Shown piece by piece: positions 31,648-41,195 of a stretch of DNA of 56,552 nt. The stretch is taken from positions 1 to 56,552 of the forward strand of contig CAMCFN010000021.1 in the NCBI GenBank assembly GCA_945874145.1. Direction: 5' to 3'. The stretch's first letter is position 1. Every line of letters begins with the position of its first letter. The position numbers were made by a program, and so were the translations under genes. The DNA is from Akkermansia muciniphila (GTDB lineage Bacteria > Verrucomicrobiota > Verrucomicrobiia > Limisphaerales > SXTU01). Below the pieces are notes generated by a model that saw only the letters and a list, made by a program, of their open reading frames with translations, had not been told where the DNA came from and ran no database searches.

Positions 31648-33846
31648 TTAGCCGCCCAGAAGCATCGTGGGGTTCTCGCGGTCTTGGTCGAGCTTGTAGC
31701 GCGGGGCGGCCTTCAGATTGAAGGTAAAGCCGATGGTGTAATCCATCGAGCCGTTGCGCTGGTCGCGGACCCGCAGGGTGAACGCGCCCACCCAGCTTCG
31801 GAAATCGCGATAGACCGAGTATTGCTGCTCTTCCAGGCGGCCGTCGCGCGACTCGAAAAAGTGCCGGGTGCGCAGCGCGTAGTTCTCGTTGATGCGGTAG
31901 TAGAAACTGGAGGTGAAAAGGTTGTTGCCGGGGCCGCCGAGGAAGAGCGGATCGTTGCGCAGGTAGCGGTGGCCGAGGGCGAGGCTCCAGTGATCCTCCG
32001 GCGTGAAGGTGACGCGATGATCGGCAATGCGCCAGCGGCCGTTGTCCAAGTCCACCCGGTTTTCCGAGGTGAACATGAGCCAGTCGCGCGGCTTGAAATC
32101 AAGGTCGGAGAAGGCATCGGCGAACGTGCCCTGACCAGCGCGGGGCTTGAGCCGCCAGTCGGTGTAGAGCGCCCAGTTGACCAGCGTGTCGATGCGGTCG
32201 TTCCGCTTGGTCTGAAGCAGGTTCCGCAGGCTGAAGCGGAAGACGTTCTGGCTGTCCACGGCGTCGATGGCGTTGTAGTCGGGGAACTCGATGGGCAGCA
32301 GGCGCAGCGAGGGAACTTCGTAATCAAACTGCGGCAGCGTGGTTGGCAGGCGATTCGGCGAGGGCACGTAGGCGTAGTTGATGCTGGGCTCGAGAATGTG
32401 GCGCAGACCCTTGCCCTGGAACAGCGGGAGATCCTTGTTCGGCAACGTATGGTGGAGCTTGGTGGTGATTTCCACGCCGGTGTTGAAGACGCCGCGACTG
32501 GCCTCGGTGGTGGCCGCGCCCCGGCCTTCCGACTCGCCATAGTGGGTGAGGCGACCACCCACACGCGGAGTGACGTTCAGCCACCCGAAGAAGTTCTGCG
32601 GCAGCACCACCTGATGATAGGTGTCCGCGCGCCAGGCGGCGAAGCCGAGGCGCACATTGTCGGCAAACTCGTGCTTGTAATAGCCGGCCGTGCTCTCGCT
32701 CTCGTAGAAGAGCGGCGTCACGCCGATCTGCTGGCGAAAGCCGGTGAGCTTCACGTCCGGGAGGCGCTCGACGGTCTCGAAGAAGTCGTTGATGCGCGGC
32801 TGGACGAGCAGGTTGAGGCTCCAGTTGGACCAGAGCTGGTTTGCTTCGAGGAAGGAGTTCGGCTGAATGTTCTGGCGATACTCGTGCTCAAGGAAATCGC
32901 GGATGAGGAAGGCATCGCTTTGCTCGCGCACCACGGCCTTGACGGTCAGGTTGGTCCGGATTTCCACCCGATGGGAAAAGTTGAGGCGATGGCGGTCGTT
33001 GTTGATCGGGCCGCCCACGCCATTGGTGCCAGCGCGGTCATCGTGCGCGTAGTAGAGCTTTAGCGAGCCCTGACCCCAGCGACCCGCGTCGTAGTTAAAG
33101 TCGGGCCCCACGCCCACGCCCCGGAGCTGCCGGTAATCCAGATGCAGATCCACGCTGAGGTTCGTCGTGAAGGCGCGGTGATAGGTGCCAAGCGCAAAAG
33201 GCCCGTAGAGGCTGCGATAGCCGGGGGTGAGCACCCAGTAGTCATCGTGCGTCTTGAGCGAACGAGTGTATTTAGGCCAATACATCACCGGCACGCTGCC
33301 CAGATACAAGGTGGCTTCGTAGGCCTCGAACCGCTCGCCGGGAACGATGACCAGCGAACGGCAGCGCACCCGGTAGCCCGGTTCCGCGACGTCATCCGTG
33401 GTGAAGAACGTGTTGGTGGCGGTGTAGTGGTTGTTGGTGTTCACCGCCTGGAGGGAGAAGCCGCCCAAGTAGAAGGGCGCGGCCCCGCTCCGGAATTCCG
33501 CCGCCTTGATGACCTTGGACTTGAAATTGTAGCTCAACTGCTCGCCGCGCCAGAGATGGCCTTCCCCCCGCAGGAAGACGGAGCCGTCCGCCTGCACCTC
33601 GCCGGTCTTTTGATTGAGCGAGACTTGGTTGGCCGTCAGCTCGGCCTCCTTGCCCTGCTCATTTTCATAGCGCACCAGCACGCCGCCTCGGGCCGTCACC
33701 ACGCCCGTATTGAAATCAAACGACTGCGAACCCTCCTTGGTCAACAGCTTGACTTCATAACGCCCGCCGGGCTCCGCCGCCCAGGCCGCGATCCCGGCGC
33801 ACCAGATCGCCAACGCTAGCCAAGACGGTAAAAAGCGAGGTTTCAT
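31648..33846 (-). CDS. lptD: LPS-assembly outer-membrane protein LptD (OstA)
   Basis: A 732-residue protein with signal peptide (FLPSWLALAIWCAGIAAWA). Residues about 25-170 are the periplasmic OstA/LptA-like beta-jellyroll (VTARGGVLVRYENEQGKEAELTANQVSLN, ADGSVFLRGEGHLWRGEQLSYNFKS). The rest is a beta barrel with regularly alternating aromatic strands (VPVMYWPKYTRSLKTHDDYWVLTPGYRS, ending MDYTIGFTFNLKAAP). LptD inserts lipopolysaccharide into the outer leaflet, so this cell is likely to have an LPS-bearing outer membrane. ATG 33846 starts the signal peptide. No lptE is obvious nearby. Confidence 0.88.
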   Translation of the reverse strand: MKPRFLPSWLALAIWCAGIAAWAAEPGGRYEVKLLTKEGSQSFDFNTGVVTARGGVLVRYENEQGKEAELTANQVSLNQKTGEVQADGSVFLRGEGHLWRGEQLSYNFKSKVIKAAEFRSGAAPFYLGGFSLQAVNTNNHYTATNTFFTTDDVAEPGYRVRCRSLVIVPGERFEAYEATLYLGSVPVMYWPKYTRSLKTHDDYWVLTPGYRSLYGPFALGTYHRAFTTNLSVDLHLDYRQLRGVGVGPDFNYDAGRWGQGSLKLYYAHDDRAGTNGVGGPINNDRHRLNFSHRVEIRTNLTVKAVVREQSDAFLIRDFLEHEYRQNIQPNSFLEANQLWSNWSLNLLVQPRINDFFETVERLPDVKLTGFRQQIGVTPLFYESESTAGYYKHEFADNVRLGFAAWRADTYHQVVLPQNFFGWLNVTPRVGGRLTHYGESEGRGAATTEASRGVFNTGVEITTKLHHTLPNKDLPLFQGKGLRHILEPSINYAYVPSPNRLPTTLPQFDYEVPSLRLLPIEFPDYNAIDAVDSQNVFRFSLRNLLQTKRNDRIDTLVNWALYTDWRLKPRAGQGTFADAFSDLDFKPRDWLMFTSENRVDLDNGRWRIADHRVTFTPEDHWSLALGHRYLRNDPLFLGGPGNNLFTSSFYYRINENYALRTRHFFESRDGRLEEQQYSVYRDFRSWVGAFTLRVRDQRNGSMDYTIGFTFNLKAAPRYKLDQDRENPTMLLGG

Positions 33847-34100
33847 GCGGGGTGAGTGAAACAAACGCTCCCGGCACTGCCAAGTGGATTCCCCGGCCGG
33901 CGGGCATGGAGCGCGGTTGTGTCGCAGACCAGCCGCAGCGGCCAAGCCGGTCCAGCACCGCTGGCCGAGAGCCAGACGCCGCCGAGGCAATCCACATGCT
34001 GCGGCTGGTGCTGCGCCCCAACCAGCGCCGCCTGAAATAACCACTGGTCAAAGGAATGCGCTGAATTAAGCTGCCGGCAAATTCGTTCCACTTGCCTCCA

Positions 34101-34871
34101 ATGACAACGCGACCAGTTCCATCGCGGTCGGGGTTTACCTTGATCGAGCTCCTCGTCGTCATCGCCATCATCGCCATTCTCGCCGGCATGCTGCTGCCGG
34201 CCTTGTCCAAGGCCAAGGCCAAGGCCAAGGCCATCCAGTGTCTCAACAACAACCGGCAGGTCAGCCTCGCTTCCCGGCTCTACATGGAGGATAACGACAA
34301 CACGTTTGTCTTCCTGTGGCGGCAGCCGCGGCAGGCCGACGAGATCACTTCCGCGCAGAGCCTGGTTCAGAGCGGGGTAGGGACCATCTGGTGGCCCGAC
34401 AAGCTGAACAACTACATTCCCAACAATCCCAAAACCTTCGACTGCGCCGCCTTGGTTTATCCCGCCGCCATCAACGCCGGCGGAACCGCGAACAACCCGA
34501 ACAAGCTCGGCATCGCCATGAACCATGTTGAGATTGGCATCACTTCACCGGCCGGGGCGACAGCTCGGATTCGTGAAGGCCAAGTGCTCAAGCCCTCGGC
34601 GACGCTGGTTTTTACCGATGCTGGCCTCGTCAGCAATCCGACCCAAACCGACCCGGACCTATGGGTCGAAATCGAAAAGACGGCAACGCTCTACATGCGA
34701 CCGCCTAGCGATTCCTACTTCGCCGTAACAGATCCGGTGCGGCTAGTGGCCCGGCATAACAAGCGCGCCCCAGTTGGTTTCGTGGACGGACACGGAGAGT
34801 TGATGAAGCCCAGCGAAACAGGGATGGGATATCCCGTGGGTGATCCGCGCGCGCTCTGGGACAAACAGTAG
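34101..34871 (+). CDS. Prepilin-like protein
   Basis: A 256-residue product. The prepilin site [10 protein letters not shown] is followed by [19 protein letters not shown] and the basic run [10 protein letters not shown]. The globular domain shows [37 protein letters not shown] and, near the end, [15 protein letters not shown] with the DGH motif. It is divergent from lptD; ATG 34101 is preferred over a TTG three codons earlier. The gene after it encodes a small lipoprotein whose fold pattern resembles the soluble part of GspG, so they may form a functional pair. Confidence 0.85.
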   Translation: MTTRPVPSRSGFTLIELLVVIAIIAILAGMLLPALSKAKAKAKAIQCLNNNRQVSLASRLYMEDNDNTFVFLWRQPRQADEITSAQSLVQSGVGTIWWPDKLNNYIPNNPKTFDCAALVYPAAINAGGTANNPNKLGIAMNHVEIGITSPAGATARIREGQVLKPSATLVFTDAGLVSNPTQTDPDLWVEIEKTATLYMRPPSDSYFAVTDPVRLVARHNKRAPVGFVDGHGELMKPSETGMGYPVGDPRALWDKQ

Positions 34872-34925
34872 TCAAGGAAGCCCCTCAGACCAATCGATAT
34901 CCCCTCCACTCGCCGCCCGATCGTC

Positions 34926-35243
34926 ATGAACCCACGATTCGTTCTCCACCTGCTCGTCGTTGGCCTCCTTGGCTTTGGTTTGCTTACCGGTTGCAAACGC
35001 AAGCAGAAGAGCGAGTCGACAGTGCTGCCTGCGCCGCTTCCTTCCACCGCCGCTACGCCCGAAGAGGCTGTCGCAGAGGTTAATCGCGCCTTGGAACTTT
35101 GGACCTTCAAGCGCGGTCAACCGCCCAAGGATTTGAACGAACTGGTCACCGCCGGCTTCATGCAACGCCTGCCGACTCCGCCCGCTGGCAAGAAGTTCGC
35201 CTTCGACCCAGCCAAGATGCGGGTGCAACTGGTCGCGGAATAG
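34926..35243 (+). CDS. Small lipoprotein with a pseudopilin-like C-terminal domain
   Basis: A 105-residue lipoprotein: signal peptide and lipobox LLTGC (Cys at 23), a charged linker, then EEAVAEVNRALELWTFKRGQ, PPKDLNELVTAGFMQRLP and TPPAGKKFAFDPAKM. This order (long helix, PxxLxxLVxxGxxxxLPxPPxGxxYxxD) is the same as in the soluble part of GspG-like pseudopilins, but the anchor is a lipid and not a pilin helix. It begins 54 bases after the prepilin gene. Function unknown; a periplasmic partner or cap for the pseudopilus is a guess. Confidence 0.75.
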   Translation: MNPRFVLHLLVVGLLGFGLLTGCKRKQKSESTVLPAPLPSTAATPEEAVAEVNRALELWTFKRGQPPKDLNELVTAGFMQRLPTPPAGKKFAFDPAKMRVQLVAE

Positions 35244-35245
35244 GA

Positions 35246-35259
35246 CTGGCTTCGGCCAG
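35246..35259. terminator. UUCG-type hairpin between convergent genes
   Basis: CTGGC-TTCG-GCCAG: a 5-base perfect stem closing a stable TTCG tetraloop, lying between the lipoprotein stop (35243) and the convergent trpB stop (35277). It lacks a T-run; it could act in both directions. Confidence 0.45.
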
Positions 35260-35276
35260 AAGGCTGCAAGCCGGGC

Positions 35277-36491
35277 TCACACGGGCATCTGCAAGCCCAC
35301 CTTCTCTGCCACCTGCGCCACGTCTTTGTCGCCTCGTCCGGAGAGGTTCACGATGATGAGCTGCTCCTTGCCCAGTTTGGGCGCGCGCTCCATGCAAGCG
35401 GCGACAGCGTGGGCGCTTTCCAGCGCGGGGATGATGCCTTCAAGCTGCGCGAGCTTCATGAACGCGGCCAGCGCCTGATCGTCCGTGGCGTAGCCGTATT
35501 CCACACGGCCTTCATCGCGGAGCCAGGCGTGTTCGGGGCCGACCGCAGCGTAGTCGAGGCCGGCGCTGACACTGTGGGTGGATTGAATCTGGCCAAACTC
35601 GTCCTGCAGGATGTAGCTGCGCGTGCCCTGCAGCACGCCGAGCGAGCCGCCTTGAAAGCGCGCGGCGTGCTGCTCGGGCTGGATGCCCAGGCCGCCCGCC
35701 TCAACGCCGAGCATCTTCACCGAGGTGTCGTTGAGGAACGGGTAGAACAACCCGATGGCGTTCGAGCCGCCGCCGACGCAGGCGATGAGCAGGTCGGGCA
35801 GGCGCTCCTCCTGCTCCAGGATCTGTCGCCGCGCCTCGTCGCCGATGATGCGCTGAAAGTTCCGGACCATCACGGGATAGGGATGCGCACCGTAAGCCGT
35901 GCCGAGGATGTAGTGCGTGTTCCGGACGTTCGTCACCCAGTCGCGCATGGCCTCGTTGACGGCTTCCTTGAGCGTCTGTTGCCCGGCTTTTACCGACACG
36001 ACCTCCGCGCCGAGCATCTTCATGCGAAAGACGTTGAGCTTCTGCCGCTCACAGTCCACCGCGCCCATGTAGATGATGCACTTCATGCCAAACATCGCGG
36101 CCACCGTGGCGGTGGCGACGCCGTGCTGGCCCGCGCCGGTCTCCGCGATGATGCGGGTCTTGCCCATGCGCTTCGCGAGGAGGATCTGGCCCATCGCGTT
36201 GTTGATCTTGTGCGCACCGGTGTGGTTCAGGTCCTCGCGCTTGAGGTAAATCTTCGCGCCGCCCAGCTCACGGGTGAGCCGCTCCGCAAGGTAGAGGGGC
36301 GAGGGCCGCCCGATGAATTCGCGCAGGTAGTAACTCAGCTCGCGCTGGAACTCCGGATCGTGCTGCGCGCGGAAATACTCGTTCTTCAGCTCCTGGAGCG
36401 GATGCACGAGGGTCTCGGGAACGTAACGCCCACCGAACGGACCAAAGTGGCCTTGGGCGTCAGGAACGGCCGGCGTGGCGATGCTGCTCAT
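35277..36491 (-). CDS. trpB: Tryptophan synthase beta chain
   Basis: A 404-residue PLP enzyme that condenses indole with serine to tryptophan. Motifs: [13 protein letters not shown] at the start, [15 protein letters not shown] with Schiff-base K95, [19 protein letters not shown], the GGGSNAIG phosphate-binding loop, and [19 protein letters not shown]. It is the classic TrpB1 type that works with TrpA; no trpA is beside it. It lies 75 bases downstream of the three-domain fusion gene on the same strand and the two may be co-transcribed. Confidence 0.97.
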   Translation of the reverse strand: MSSIATPAVPDAQGHFGPFGGRYVPETLVHPLQELKNEYFRAQHDPEFQRELSYYLREFIGRPSPLYLAERLTRELGGAKIYLKREDLNHTGAHKINNAMGQILLAKRMGKTRIIAETGAGQHGVATATVAAMFGMKCIIYMGAVDCERQKLNVFRMKMLGAEVVSVKAGQQTLKEAVNEAMRDWVTNVRNTHYILGTAYGAHPYPVMVRNFQRIIGDEARRQILEQEERLPDLLIACVGGGSNAIGLFYPFLNDTSVKMLGVEAGGLGIQPEQHAARFQGGSLGVLQGTRSYILQDEFGQIQSTHSVSAGLDYAAVGPEHAWLRDEGRVEYGYATDDQALAAFMKLAQLEGIIPALESAHAVAACMERAPKLGKEQLIIVNLSGRGDKDVAQVAEKVGLQMPV

Positions 36492-36566
36492 GGCGGAAAG
36501 CTAAGGCGCGGACGCTCAAGGTCCAAGTCACAAAACCAACCTGCCACGGAGCTGGCCACCGCACGC

Positions 36567-38726
36567 TCAGTAGGGCAGCGGGAATTTCGCGGTCAGCTCC
36601 CGCACGCGGGTGCGGACCCGGTGCGCCGTTTCAACATTTTTGATGTCGAGCAGCACTTCGGAAATCATGTCCGCGATGGCGGCCATCTCGGTTTCCTTCA
36701 TGCCACGCGTGGTGCTGGCCGGCGTGCCGAGGCGGATGCCGCTGGCCTGGAAGGGCGAGCGGGTCTCGAAGGGAATGGTGTTCTTGTTGGTCGTGATGCC
36801 GGCCTCGTCGAGCGCGATCTGGCTTTCCTTGCCGGTGATACCACGCGCGCCGACGTCCACGAGCATGAGGTGGTTGTCCGTGCCGCCGGAGACGAGGCGG
36901 AAGCCGTTGCGGAGCATGCCGGCGGCGAGGGCTTTGGCGTTCTTGGTGATCTGCTCCTGATAGGCCTTGAAGGTGGGCTGAAGCGCCTCGTGGAAGCAGA
37001 CGGCCTTGCCGGCGATGACGTGCATCAGCGGGCCGCCTTGGATGCCGGGGAACACCTGCGAATCAATTTCCTTCGCATACTTCGCCGGGCACAGGATGAG
37101 ACCGCCGCGCGGACCGCGCAGGGTCTTGTGCGTGGTGGTGGTGACGAAGTCCGCATGCGGCACGGGGCTGGGATGGACGCCGGTGGCGACCAGTCCGGCG
37201 ATGTGCGCGATGTCCGCCAGCAGCATCGCGCCGACTTCGCGGGCGATCTCGCCCATGCGCTTGAAATCAATGATGCGCGGATAGGCGCTCGCGCCGACGG
37301 TGATCATCTTCGGCTTGTGCTCGCGGGCCATGGCGGCGAGCTGATCGTAGTCGATCAACTCGTCAGCCTTGCGCACGCCGTAGTGGACGATCTCGAAAAA
37401 CTTGCCAGAAAAGTTGGCCTTGTTGCCGTGCGTGAGGTGGCCGCCATGCGAAAGGTCCATCGTCAACAGCTTGTCGCCCGGCTTCAGGAAGGCAAAATAG
37501 ACGGCCATGTTCGCACCGGAACCGGAGTGCGGCTGGACGTTGGCGTGCTCGGCCCCGAAGAGCTGCTTGGCGCGCTCGATGGCGAGGGATTCGACGACAT
37601 CCACGTTTTCGCAGCCGCCATACCAGCGCTTGGCGGGATAGCCCTCGGCGTATTTGTTCGTGAGGACGGAGCCTTGCGCCTCCATCACGGCGGGGCTGGT
37701 GAAGTTCTCGCTGGCGATCAGCTCGATGTTCTCCTGCTGCCGCTGGCGTTCCTTGGCAATGGTTTCGGCGATGGCGGGGTCCACCGCCGACAGACGCAAT
37801 CCGATGTTTTGTTCCATTTTCTTGACTCTCCGTTCGTGACGCCCGCCCTCGAACTCTGCGGCGAGGAAGGCATCCACAATTTTTTTGCCCTCGTCGGGCG
37901 AAGTCTGGCGCTGGCCGAGACACAGGACGTTGGCGTCGTTGTGCTGGCGGGTGAGGGCGGCCATCTCCTCGTTGAACACGAGCGCGGCGCGCACCCCGGG
38001 CACCTTGTTGGCCGTGATGCTCATGCCCACGCCGCTGGTGCAGCAGAGCAGGCCGAAGTCCGCGTTGCCGGCCGCAACCTGCTCAGCGACGAGCTTGGCG
38101 TAGTCAGGATAGTCAGTGGATTCTGGCGAATGAGTCCCAAAGTCCAGAATGCGCACCTGTCTGCCTTCAAGATGCTTTTTCAGGGTCTCCTTGAGCTTGA
38201 GCCCGCCGTGGTCAGCGCCGAGGGCGATGGTGACGACCTGCGCGCTGCCAGGCCCATCGCCACTTTGCTCGACGACGCGCAGCACGGACTCGATGCCCTG
38301 CTCGATCTGATCGCGGCAGTTGAGATACACGTCCAGATTGCCGCCGATGGGATCTGCGATGTCCTTCTCCCAGAAGTCCAGCGTGTCATCAAACTCCCGG
38401 AGCATGAAGATCTTCTCCTCCGCCTGCGGGTAGAGGAGCGTGACGGCCTCGACGTGGCCGCGCGTCATGCCAAAGATGTAATCTGCCTCCTGCACCATCG
38501 CGCCCGTGAGCATCCGGCTGCGCTGGCCGGTGATGTCGATGCCCAACTGTCTGAGCGCGCTGACCGCGTGGGTGCTGGGGGACTGGCCGTTGATGGCCCC
38601 GACGCCGGCCGAGATGACGCGGTAGCCGCCGCGTGCCTTTACCGCATGCCGGAACAAACCCTCGGCCATGGGGCTACGGCAGATGTTTCCGGTGCAGACA
38701 AACAGGATGGTTTTGGTGCGCGCCAA
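36567..38726 (-). CDS. Three-enzyme fusion: LMW protein-tyrosine phosphatase / ribose-5-phosphate isomerase B / serine hydroxymethyltransferase
   Basis: One uninterrupted 719-codon frame holds three complete enzymes. Residues 1-155: low-molecular-weight phosphatase, with P-loop VCTGNICRS (C11, R17) and the acid loop DIADPIGG. Residues 163-300: RpiB, with ADHGG (172), [14 protein letters not shown] and [14 protein letters not shown]. Residues 304-719: GlyA, starting [14 protein letters not shown], with [33 protein letters not shown] (PLP lysine) and GTPASTTRG. In Bacillus these are separate neighbouring genes (ywlE, ywlF, glyA) in one operon. A ribosome-binding site in front of M304 could also release free GlyA. 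The joint ties one-carbon and pentose metabolism to a regulatory phosphatase, by inference. Confidence 0.9.
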   Translation of the reverse strand: MARTKTILFVCTGNICRSPMAEGLFRHAVKARGGYRVISAGVGAINGQSPSTHAVSALRQLGIDITGQRSRMLTGAMVQEADYIFGMTRGHVEAVTLLYPQAEEKIFMLREFDDTLDFWEKDIADPIGGNLDVYLNCRDQIEQGIESVLRVVEQSGDGPGSAQVVTIALGADHGGLKLKETLKKHLEGRQVRILDFGTHSPESTDYPDYAKLVAEQVAAGNADFGLLCCTSGVGMSITANKVPGVRAALVFNEEMAALTRQHNDANVLCLGQRQTSPDEGKKIVDAFLAAEFEGGRHERRVKKMEQNIGLRLSAVDPAIAETIAKERQRQQENIELIASENFTSPAVMEAQGSVLTNKYAEGYPAKRWYGGCENVDVVESLAIERAKQLFGAEHANVQPHSGSGANMAVYFAFLKPGDKLLTMDLSHGGHLTHGNKANFSGKFFEIVHYGVRKADELIDYDQLAAMAREHKPKMITVGASAYPRIIDFKRMGEIAREVGAMLLADIAHIAGLVATGVHPSPVPHADFVTTTTHKTLRGPRGGLILCPAKYAKEIDSQVFPGIQGGPLMHVIAGKAVCFHEALQPTFKAYQEQITKNAKALAAGMLRNGFRLVSGGTDNHLMLVDVGARGITGKESQIALDEAGITTNKNTIPFETRSPFQASGIRLGTPASTTRGMKETEMAAIADMISEVLLDIKNVETAHRVRTRVRELTAKFPLPY
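37826..37831 (-). promoter_or_regulatory. Internal ribosome-binding site before the GlyA part of the fusion
   Basis: GGAGAG (37831-37826 on the minus strand) lies eight bases before the in-frame ATG at 37817, which is exactly where free-standing GlyA proteins begin (residue 304 of the fusion). The linker it encodes (RHERRVKK) is not conserved domain sequence. It could be a relic of separate genes or a working second start. Confidence 0.55.
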
Positions 38727-38819
38727 GCGGATTTAAGATGAAGGCGCGAGGGAGTGAGCGTCAACGGCGAAATCCCCGGCATCCCGGCCGCCTACGCCAA
38801 AAGGGCAACCAACTCGCCG

Positions 38820-39554
38820 TCAGTTGATCGGGTTGGGTGGGAAGAGGACCGTGTTATTAACTTTGACCGTCTCCACATGGGTATCGAAGAACAGGTAATT
38901 TCGGACGCTGCCATGGGGTGGCTTGGTGGGCAACTGCCCAGACCAGCCCGCTCCGGGGGTGTTGATCTTATCCGGTTCGGTGATGAACCAGAGCCGCGAC
39001 GGCGAGGCGAGAGATTCAACCAATGTCATCCGCATCGGGCCAACTTGGAGCACGGCCGGATCTGGGTAGCCAAAGGGACGATACGTGGTGCCGGCCACAG
39101 TGAAATTCTGAATCATGTAGTCTTGTCGGCCACCTAGGGCGGTGACGGCCGGAGCCACCCGGTAAAATCCCGGGCAGAAAAACACCTTGGCGGTGACCGT
39201 AGTCGCTGAGGGTCGGGGCAATGCCAGATAAGGCGCGGTGTAGTAAATCAGGTGGGCGCGTGAGGCCGCACTGTTATTATAGTCCGCCACTTGGCCGCTC
39301 CACAAACCCGAACCGCTGGGAACTGGCGCCGTGGGCGGCTGCCCACAAAGCCACTCGTAGTCGCCCGTGTAAAGCTGCACCGCCATGCCGGTTTGGCGGA
39401 GGTTGGACATGCATTCGGTCTGCGTGGCCTTGGCTTTCGCCTTGGACAACGCGGGCAACAGCATCCCGGCCAGAATGGCGATGATGGCGATGACCACCAG
39501 CAATTCGATGAGCGTGAAGCCACGGTTTTGGGGACGGCTGGCGAGGCTGATCAT
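38820..39554 (-). CDS. Prepilin-like protein, probably leaderless message
   Basis: A 244-residue product starting [19 protein letters not shown], then [19 protein letters not shown] and KAKAKATQ. The globular part has a GKV-like FFCPGFYR cysteine, [10 protein letters not shown], and near the C-terminus [12 protein letters not shown], where the usual DGH motif reads DTH. ATG 39554 is chosen because the short N-terminal leader then matches the other prepilins and a promoter ends directly upstream. It follows, 93 bases on, into the three-domain fusion gene on the same strand. Confidence 0.84.
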   Translation of the reverse strand: MISLASRPQNRGFTLIELLVVIAIIAILAGMLLPALSKAKAKATQTECMSNLRQTGMAVQLYTGDYEWLCGQPPTAPVPSGSGLWSGQVADYNNSAASRAHLIYYTAPYLALPRPSATTVTAKVFFCPGFYRVAPAVTALGGRQDYMIQNFTVAGTTYRPFGYPDPAVLQVGPMRMTLVESLASPSRLWFITEPDKINTPGAGWSGQLPTKPPHGSVRNYLFFDTHVETVKVNNTVLFPPNPIN

Positions 39555-39560
39555 GGTTTG

Positions 39561-39589
39561 CTTATAGAACCGGATGACCTGCGCTGCAA
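39561..39589 (-). promoter_or_regulatory. Sigma-70-type promoter abutting the prepilin start
   Basis: On the minus strand TTGCAG (39589-39584), 17 bases, TATAAG (39566-39561). The expected first transcribed base is about 39554-39555, that is, at the ATG itself, which predicts a leaderless mRNA. Confidence 0.6.
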
Positions 39590-39635
39590 GGCTCTGTTCC
39601 ACGCGGGCACCGGACCCGTCCCGCGCCACCGGCCT

Positions 39636-41069
39636 TCATTGGGGCACGGCGTTAATGTCGAACTCGTTCTTGCCGCCGACCACGGCCCGACCAGAGATGC
39701 GGCCGGACGGCAGCCTTTGAGTGGGCGCTGGCCCGGCCGGAGCGGTGTAAGTGATGGCGGAGGCCTTCGCCTGCTTCACCGCTGTCTGCATGGCCAAGCG
39801 GCTGGAAACTGAATCTGCAGCGAAGGCGCCTGGCGCAGCACCCGCCGGCGGCGCAACCGAAGGCTGCCACTGGCCGCGGAACTCGACGGACTGGTTCAGC
39901 TTGCGATTGAGGCCGCTGGCAACGAAGCGATACGATTCGACCGGATCCCCCGGTTGCGCTTTGCGGAGCAACTGATCCTTGCGGTCACGCTGATCGTCTC
40001 CGGCGGCCAGCCGCTTCACCCGCGTCGCGGCCTCGGCGAGCTCGGGCAGCACGCTGCCTTCGTAGGCGGAGCCATCGCCGTCCACGATGCGCACGCGGTC
40101 GCCGATGCGCTCGAAGGCAAACTGCTGCAACACCTGCGGCACGGGGGGCGAATTGAAGTTCTGCCGGTATTGCGCGCGGTCGTCCAACTGCTGGAAGCGC
40201 TGCTGGGTCGGCGCTCCCTGCCCACTGGCCGCGGCGGAGAGCGGAACCGTGGTGGCGGTCATCGGTGTGGCTGGCGCAGCGGAGGCAGCCTCCGCACGCT
40301 TTAGCACCACCGGGGCCAGTGCCACGCTCGGTGCAGCCTCGGCTTTGAGGGCCTTGGCCAAGGGTGCTGCAAGCGCTGGGGCACGCGTTTCCGCCGCAAG
40401 CTTAGCCGCATCCAAAGCCACGCCGCGTTCCATCGTTGTCTCAGCCAGCGAGCGATTTTTGGCCGGGGCGCTCACCGGCGCGCTCCCGCCACTCGCATTG
40501 GCTGGGGTGGCAGACAAGGCTGGCAAGGGCCGGGCCGCTGTATCGCTGCGTCGCTCAGTCTCACGCTGCACGGGCAACCGCATCCCGGGTGCGCTTGCGG
40601 CCGGCACCGGACTCAAGCCCGCCCGCCCCTCCGGGACCGGGGGCAATTTCACGGCCCGGGCCAAGTGCTCGCGCTGAACCTCCAGCCGCGCTGCCTCGGG
40701 CGCGGGGGCTGCGGGTGGGGCCGGCAACGAATCCGAAAACGTCCGGGCCTGCTCCTGTTGGCGCGGATCATTCCGCAGCACGGCGAGCACCACGGCGAGG
40801 CACGCGCACATCGCTCCCCACCAGATCAACCGGTGCTTGTGCCGCGCGAAAAACCCGGCCTGCTGGTGCGACATCACGAACGACCGCACAAAGTTCTTGG
40901 CCGCTTCCTCCGAACTCAGCAGCGGGCGCCTGGCGGTGCGGGCGACTTCGCCCTGCAACATCCGCCGGGTGGCCGGGTGCAGTTCCAGCGGAGCACCCGC
41001 CTGCTCGCCCCGGCGCTGCTTGTAGCCCAGCAGTTCCTTCTCCATTTCGCGTTGGGGTTCGTTCGCCAT
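39636..41069 (-). CDS. Single-pass membrane protein, putative anti-sigma partner
   Basis: A 477-residue protein. Residues 1-75 are charged and cytoplasmic-looking (MEKELLGYKQRRGEQ, SSEEAAKNFVRSFV); one membrane helix follows (LIWWGAMCACLAVVLAVL, about 81-98); a very long Ala/Pro-rich low-complexity region (about 105-290) leads to a C-terminal region with VPQVLQQFAFERIGDRVRIVDGDGSAYEGSVL and SVEFRGQWQPS. Its location just downstream of an ECF sigma gene, with one membrane helix and a cytosolic N-terminus, is the usual plan of an anti-sigma factor, but no zinc anti-sigma motif is present. The role is inference from context. Confidence 0.65.
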   Translation of the reverse strand: MANEPQREMEKELLGYKQRRGEQAGAPLELHPATRRMLQGEVARTARRPLLSSEEAAKNFVRSFVMSHQQAGFFARHKHRLIWWGAMCACLAVVLAVLRNDPRQQEQARTFSDSLPAPPAAPAPEAARLEVQREHLARAVKLPPVPEGRAGLSPVPAASAPGMRLPVQRETERRSDTAARPLPALSATPANASGGSAPVSAPAKNRSLAETTMERGVALDAAKLAAETRAPALAAPLAKALKAEAAPSVALAPVVLKRAEAASAAPATPMTATTVPLSAAASGQGAPTQQRFQQLDDRAQYRQNFNSPPVPQVLQQFAFERIGDRVRIVDGDGSAYEGSVLPELAEAATRVKRLAAGDDQRDRKDQLLRKAQPGDPVESYRFVASGLNRKLNQSVEFRGQWQPSVAPPAGAAPGAFAADSVSSRLAMQTAVKQAKASAITYTAPAGPAPTQRLPSGRISGRAVVGGKNEFDINAVPQ

Positions 41070-41075
41070 GCAGCG

Positions 41076-41195
41076 TCAGGTGAGGGAAAGTGGTTTGGGC
41101 GCCAGCGCCAGCGTCAGGCCACACGCCACGCTGGCGCGTCGCGCAGGGCGTTGCTGGCGGCGGCGATGGCTCGTGTTTTTGGACATCGGCTTCAT
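41076..41195 (-). CDS. Possible 39-residue coupled ORF between sigma and anti-sigma genes
   Basis: Its ATG overlaps the sigma factor stop (ATGA) and its TGA lies six bases before the ATG of the membrane protein, so it neatly bridges the two genes. The product, MKPMSKNTSHRRRQQRPARR then ASVACGLTLALAPKPLSLT, has a basic front and a short hydrophobic part. It may be a tiny protein or simply a translated bridge that couples the neighbours. Composition alone cannot settle this. Confidence 0.35.
   Translation of the reverse strand: MKPMSKNTSHRRRQQRPARRASVACGLTLALAPKPLSLT

Noticed and set aside
31129..33063. A 644-codon plus-strand frame over lptD and the secreted protein
   Set aside because: Antisense to two genes with signal peptides and clear strand patterns; no domain visible.
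35409..38741. A 1110-codon open frame on the plus strand
   Set aside because: It lies antisense to trpB and the three-enzyme fusion, whose motifs are unmistakable; the plus-strand product is Arg/His/Val-rich with no domain, as expected for the shadow of high-GC codon bias.
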